Source: JBHHZM01 sp046758065 | GTDB taxonomy: Bacteria; Pseudomonadota; Alphaproteobacteria; JAAXGF01 | Direction: 5' to 3' | DNA length: 15,548 nt | Assembly: GCA_046758065.1 (NCBI GenBank) | Contig: JBHHZM010000069.1 | Coordinates: 1-15,548 of the forward strand | Shown here: piece after piece, positions 15,368 through 15,548 of the stretch | Layout: the number at the start of each line of letters is the position of its first letter | Position numbering within the stretch: position 1 is the stretch's first letter | Made by a program: the position numbers and the translations under genes | Notes under the pieces: model-generated | Databases searched by the model: none | The model's input: only the letters and a program-made list of their open reading frames with translations | What the model was told of the DNA's origin: nothing

Positions 15368-15548
15368 CGGCGGAGACAAATGGGACCAGCGTGGCGGAGT
15401 AAAAAGGGACCATGCGCGGTGTCGATCTTGTCCATGGAGTCCACGGGAGGGCCCCGCGCGCGGCGTGGCGTGCCCTCACACGGCTGACGCTGCGGCGCGC
15501 GTGGGAGGGACCGGTGGGCCCTCGGGGTCAAGCGGATGCCGCTCAGGC
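15362..15548. mobile_element. Probable end of an IS21-like insertion sequence running off the window
   Basis: From TGTCAACGGCGGAG onward, two related blocks follow as direct repeats: GGCGGAGACAAATGGGACCA starting at 15369 and GGCGGAGTAAAAAGGGACCA starting at 15394. Tandem repeated sequences of this type, beginning with TG, are typical of IS21-family ends. No transposase frame is visible before the window ends; 15421-15548 is very GC-rich and I see no gene in it. Family assignment rests on memory of end structure and needs a database comparison. Confidence 0.5.

Noticed and set aside
15269..15379. N-terminal extension of the kinase from a TTG codon
   Set aside because: The extension would translate the operator and insertion-sequence terminus, places 37 mostly basic residues before the first membrane helix and lacks a ribosome site, whereas AGGAGG precedes the ATG at 15268.
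1..15548. tRNA, rRNA, CRISPR array, phage genes or toxin-antitoxin pair
   Set aside because: None is visible; gaps between genes are short and hold the control regions, hairpins and insertion-sequence end already listed.

Overview
This is a GC-rich window from a proteobacterium, most likely an alphaproteobacterium. The grounds are the GC-rich coding style, the tightly overlapping ABC-transporter operons and the NtrC-type control. The species cannot be named from sequence alone. Every convincing gene reads on the minus strand, so the biological order runs from the right end of the window to the left.

Layout in transcription order: (1) 15548-15269, a probable end of an IS21-like insertion sequence abutting the promoter region of a sensor kinase gene. 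(2) 15268-12228, a membrane histidine kinase and an NtrC-family, sigma54-activating response regulator, overlapping by one base. (3) 12227-11940, a 288-base control region with a near-perfect sigma54 promoter. (4) 11939-7143, a complete branched-chain amino acid-type (HAAT) ABC transporter: Tat-exported binding protein, hairpin, LivH, LivM, LivG, LivF. (5) 7092-5464, a cytoplasmic FAD-dependent GMC alcohol dehydrogenase. (6) 5463-5258, a second control region with another sigma54 promoter. (7) 5257-1, a second HAAT system: two binding proteins in tandem, hairpin, LivH, LivM and a LivG cut by the window edge. No stretch longer than 300 bases lacks a gene.

The main discovery is a coherent local regulatory circuit. 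A dyad with the sequence TGAGCGG-N3-CCGCTCA, core GAGCG-N5-CGCTC, occurs upstream of all three transcription units. Ahead of two binding-protein genes it lies about 138 and 140 bp upstream of the predicted start of a GG-N10-GC sigma54 promoter, which is classical enhancer spacing. Ahead of the kinase it overlaps the likely -10/+1 region, a position expected for repression. The linked NtrC-type regulator has an intact GAYTGA sigma54-contact loop, so the simplest model is that it binds this dyad, activates both transporter units and limits its own operon.

Functionally the locus looks like a sense, import and oxidise module. The kinase senses an extracytoplasmic signal, two HAAT transporters with three binding proteins import an unidentified small polar compound or compounds, and the GMC enzyme oxidises an alcohol group inside the cell. 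The ligand is not determined by the sequence. All regulatory sites were found by eye.
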